A stretch of 64,000 bases of DNA from Aphrophora alni (taxonomy: Eukaryota > Arthropoda > Insecta > Hemiptera > Aphrophoridae), in the NCBI GenBank assembly GCA_963513935.1, contig OY740772.1, forward strand, positions 17,702,098-17,766,097. Reading direction: 5' to 3'. Shown here in pieces: positions 63,501 through 64,000 of this stretch (positions within the stretch are counted from its first letter, which is position 1; each line of letters begins with the position of its first letter). The notes beneath the pieces were generated by a model. That model worked only from the letters and a program-made list of their open reading frames with translations, was not told where the DNA came from and searched no databases. A program made the position numbers and the translations under genes.

Positions 63501-64000
63501 CTAGCAAAATTAAATAAATAAATACGTAATTAATAAAGCAATACAATACCGAATTCTCTTAATAAAACAAAGAGAAAGATTTATTCACATATTATAAAAG
63601 TGCTAATCCACTTTATGACTAAAATAAATAATACGTTATCGTATTGCTTTGTCTAGCAAAATTAAATAAATAAATACGTAATTAATAAAGCAATACAATA
63701 CCGAATTCTCTTAATAAAACAAAGAGAAAGATTTATTCACATATTATAAAAGTGCTAATCCACTTTATGACTAAAATAAATAATACGTTATCGTATTGCT
63801 TTGTCTAGCAAAATTAAATAAATAAATACGTAATTAATAAAGCAATACAATACCGAATTATCTTAATAAAACAAAGAGAAAGATTTATTCACATATTATA
63901 AAAGTGCTAATCCACTTTATGACTAAAATAAATAATACGTTATCGTATTGCTTTGTCTAGCAAAATTAAATAAATAAATACGTAATTAATAAAGCAATAC
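54508..64000 (+). repeat. 152-bp satellite DNA array, at least about 62 units, open at right edge
   Basis: Unit starts (GAGAAAGATTT) fall at 54508, 54660, 54810, 54962, 55114, 55266, 55416 and 55568, then every 152 bp for 46 units to 62560. Two early units are 150 bp, lacking one TA of a TAAATAAATA stretch. The monomer is about 22% GC. It contains a 16-nt palindrome (AATACG-TTAT-CGTATT, 54566-54581 in the first unit). It also has a 10-bp inverted pair GTATTGCTTT / AAAGCAATAC separated by 36 nt (54577-54586 and 54623-54632). The unit before the gap is diverged (147 bp). After the gap, units alternate between GAATTATC and GAATTCTC variants. No ORF. A centromeric or heterochromatic location is possible but unproven. 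Confidence 0.97.
62716..62915. other. Assembly gap (200 N) inside the satellite
   Basis: Exactly 200 N. Unit starts on either side (62707 and 62964) are 257 apart, not a multiple of 152, so the gap length is a placeholder and the true array length is unknown. Confidence 0.97.

Noticed and set aside
54508..64000. Hammerhead motif inside the 152-bp satellite
   Set aside because: Hammerheads are known in some satellites, so I looked on both strands of the monomer. There is no CTGANGA or GAAAC pair.
54508..64000. CRISPR array
   Set aside because: The repeats are contiguous 152-bp monomers with no unique spacers, in a eukaryotic context.

Overview
This window is repeat-dominated, AT-rich eukaryotic DNA, most likely from an arthropod and probably an insect. 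The supporting evidence is a (TTAGG)n array (the ancestral arthropod telomere repeat) at 38745-39004, an intact Jockey-clade LINE, and three decayed Tc1/mariner-type transposases of kinds common in arthropods. I recognise no host protein gene, no tRNA or rRNA, and no CRISPR or operon structure. The species cannot be fixed from the sequence; a hemipteran is only a guess.

Layout. Positions 1-9188 are AT-rich spacer with fragments of dispersed repeat families, a decayed LINE reverse transcriptase tail (2640-3060, minus), a good hammerhead-ribozyme-like motif (5767-5811), part of a long-TIR element (5880-6355) and a 186-bp CT tract. Positions 9200-13748 are a complete non-LTR retrotransposon. It has a zinc-knuckle gag-like ORF1 overlapping by 17 nt an uninterrupted endonuclease/reverse transcriptase ORF2, and an 11-bp perfect target-site duplication. 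Next come a dead Tc1/mariner copy with TIRs (14219-15556) and a full long-TIR element (15642-16692). A cluster of six hammerhead-like cores in both orientations follows (17740-19130), then a further hammerhead-like motif on the minus strand (20738-20776) and a foldback (22430-22537).

Positions 25000-54500 hold more dispersed repeats. These include two copies of one hAT-like non-autonomous element (32332-32980 and 47608-48371, the second with a perfect 8-bp target duplication), a second full long-TIR element (35991-37081), a near-perfect 81-bp-arm hairpin (37385-37563), the interstitial telomere-like array, a dead mariner (42690-43560), a dead DDE transposase (31209-31930), two arrays of a 55-bp minisatellite, and an inverted pair of about 260-bp units that keep similar open frames.

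Positions 54508-64000 are one continuous 152-bp satellite array of about 78% AT, broken only by a 200-N assembly gap. It runs off the right edge.

How the parts relate: only the LINE looks capable of making its own machinery. The other elements are non-autonomous or broken. The hammerhead-like repeats are the best candidate for an under-described system, because several copies keep the core, the cleavage-site triplet and adjacent stem I pairing, while one foldback ends next to the predicted cleavage point. All similarities were judged by eye; no database search or alignment was run.
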